Notes under the pieces: model-generated
Told to the model about the DNA's origin: nothing
Database searches by the model: none
Seen by the model: only the letters and a program-made list of their open reading frames with translations
Program-made: the position numbers and the translations under genes
In this document: positions 7,389 to 7,611 of the stretch, piece after piece
Layout: each line of letters starts with the position of its first letter
Numbering within the stretch: the first letter of the stretch is position 1
From: an uncultured Collinsella sp.
Lineage (GTDB): Bacteria > Actinomycetota > Coriobacteriia > Coriobacteriales > Coriobacteriaceae
Length of the DNA stretch: 7,611 nucleotides
Reading direction: 5' to 3'
Assembly (NCBI GenBank): GCA_902494855.1
Contig: CABUVC010000076.1
Location: 1-7,611, forward strand

Positions 7389-7399
7389 CCGACCGTCGG
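7389..7399. repeat. CCGAC/GTCGG palindrome with an extra half-site, upstream of rnj
   Basis: CCGAC-c-GTCGG is a perfect 11-base dyad around a central base. A further copy of the half-site within AACCGAC lies at 7365-7371, exactly 22 bases from the AACCGAC at 7387-7393. The outer copy can also pair as a 7-base stem (7367-7373 with 7393-7399). Either a protein operator or RNA structure is possible; no regulator is identified. Confidence 0.4.
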
Positions 7400-7412
7400 G
7401 AACGTACAAACA

Positions 7413-7432
7413 TGCATCGCAGAGTCGATGCA
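7413..7432 (-). repeat. Perfect 7-base-pair hairpin in the rnj leader
   Basis: On the minus strand TGCATCG and CGATGCA enclose a 6-base loop. It has only a short T-rich stretch after it (TGTTTG), so a transcription terminator is unlikely. If the nearby -10 candidate is real, this hairpin would begin within a few bases of the mRNA 5' end. Confidence 0.55.
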
Positions 7433-7443
7433 ATAACTACAGT

Positions 7444-7449
7444 ATGATA
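7444..7449 (-). promoter_or_regulatory. Weak candidate -10 element for the rnj operon
   Basis: TATCAT on the minus strand matches 5 of 6 bases of the sigma-70-type -10 consensus. The best -35 at 17-base spacing, TGGTCT (7467-7472), matches only 3 of 6 and there is no clean extended -10. The predicted start would be near 7437. Position upstream of the first gene in a locally AT-rich patch is the main support. Confidence 0.25.
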
Positions 7450-7506
7450 CCCATTTGCACAACAACAGACCACCCATGCATCAAAGCCCCATCTGAACTG
7501 GTCTAT

Positions 7507-7530
7507 CCCGCCGGTTTCCCGTGGGGCGGG
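7507..7530. repeat. GC-rich inverted repeat CCCGCC/GGCGGG
   Basis: Six-base arms at 7507-7512 and 7525-7530 around a 12-base loop. There is no T-run on either side. It may be structural or a chance dyad in GC-rich DNA. Confidence 0.35.
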
Positions 7531-7569
7531 CACTGATGAAGTTTCCTGCTCTACAGTCCTGCTCACGAC

Positions 7570-7592
7570 GGAGGCCACATTAAGTGGCCTCC
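7570..7592. terminator. Terminator-like hairpin at the right edge
   Basis: A perfect 9-base-pair stem (GGAGGCCAC/GTGGCCTCC) with a 5-base loop, and a further outer pairing of CACGA (7564-7568) with TCGTG (7596-7600). Neither strand shows a proper T-run after it, so intrinsic termination is uncertain. On the minus strand a TAA falls in the loop, in an open frame from the window edge, so it could overlap the 3' end of an upstream gene. Confidence 0.4.
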
Positions 7593-7611
7593 TGTTCGTG
7601 CGGAACTCGCG

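Larger units (their letters stand above)
7325..7611 (-). other. Non-coding leader upstream of rnj
   Basis: About 287 bases with no convincing gene. Short open frames exist on both strands, but none has a recognisable product or a good ribosome site. The region is locally AT-richer near 7430-7470. It contains inverted repeats at 7367-7399, 7413-7432, 7507-7530 and 7570-7592, a 7-base direct repeat (CCTGCTC at 7545-7551 and 7558-7564), and a weak promoter candidate. It probably carries the promoter and 5' untranslated region of the rnj-ftsK-rodZ unit, with the end of an upstream transcript at the right edge. I recognise no riboswitch or tRNA. Confidence 0.6.

Noticed and set aside
7413..7432. 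Leader hairpin as an intrinsic terminator or attenuator
   Set aside because: The stem is only 7 base pairs with modest GC and is followed by TGTTTG, not a real T-run.
7297..7578. 93-codon minus-strand open frame running into the rnj start
   Set aside because: It overlaps the rnj start in another frame, has no recognisable product, and crosses the leader inverted repeats. It remains open to the window edge upstream, so it is just an unstopped frame.

Overview
The window is a compact, single-strand gene block: five genes, all on the minus strand, read from right to left. It looks like the chromosomal core of a GC-rich Gram-positive bacterium. Gene content (RNase J, FtsK/SpoIIIE, a RodZ-type HTH membrane protein, YajQ, RimO), gene order, codon use and AAAGGA/GGAGG ribosome sites fit an actinobacterium of the Coriobacteriia (Collinsella-like). 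That placement rests on general resemblance, not on a search. I see no mobile element, CRISPR array, tRNA or rRNA.

Layout from 5' to 3' along the minus strand: (1) a leader of about 290 bases at 7325-7611 with no convincing gene, holding several inverted repeats and a weak promoter candidate; (2) rnj, RNase J, complete, 7324-5654; (3) ftsK, DNA translocase, complete, TTG start one base after the rnj stop, 5652-2875; (4) a rodZ-like gene overlapping the ftsK stop by one base, 2875-1364; (5) yajQ, 1337-840, after a 26-base gap; (6) rimO, 812 to the left edge, truncated by the window after 270 codons, after a 27-base gap.

The spacing suggests one transcription unit. It links RNA decay/processing (RNase J), chromosome segregation at the septum (FtsK), cell shape or envelope organisation (RodZ-like) and ribosome modification (RimO); the role of YajQ is unsettled. 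An ftsK/spoIIIE - rodZ - (rimO) - pgsA - cinA - recA neighbourhood is known in Gram-positive genomes, so pgsA may lie just beyond the left edge (inference).

The enzymes have standard lengths and intact catalytic motifs. The unusual material is in the disordered parts and the leader: a 12-residue basic motif duplicated exactly 50 residues apart in the acidic FtsK linker, with only silent differences between the copies; an approximately 200-residue Arg/Gly/Gln/Ser-rich linker with a tandem repeat in the RodZ-like protein; and leader hairpins ahead of rnj, one of which could sit at the very 5' end of the mRNA. I found no clearly new multi-gene system.
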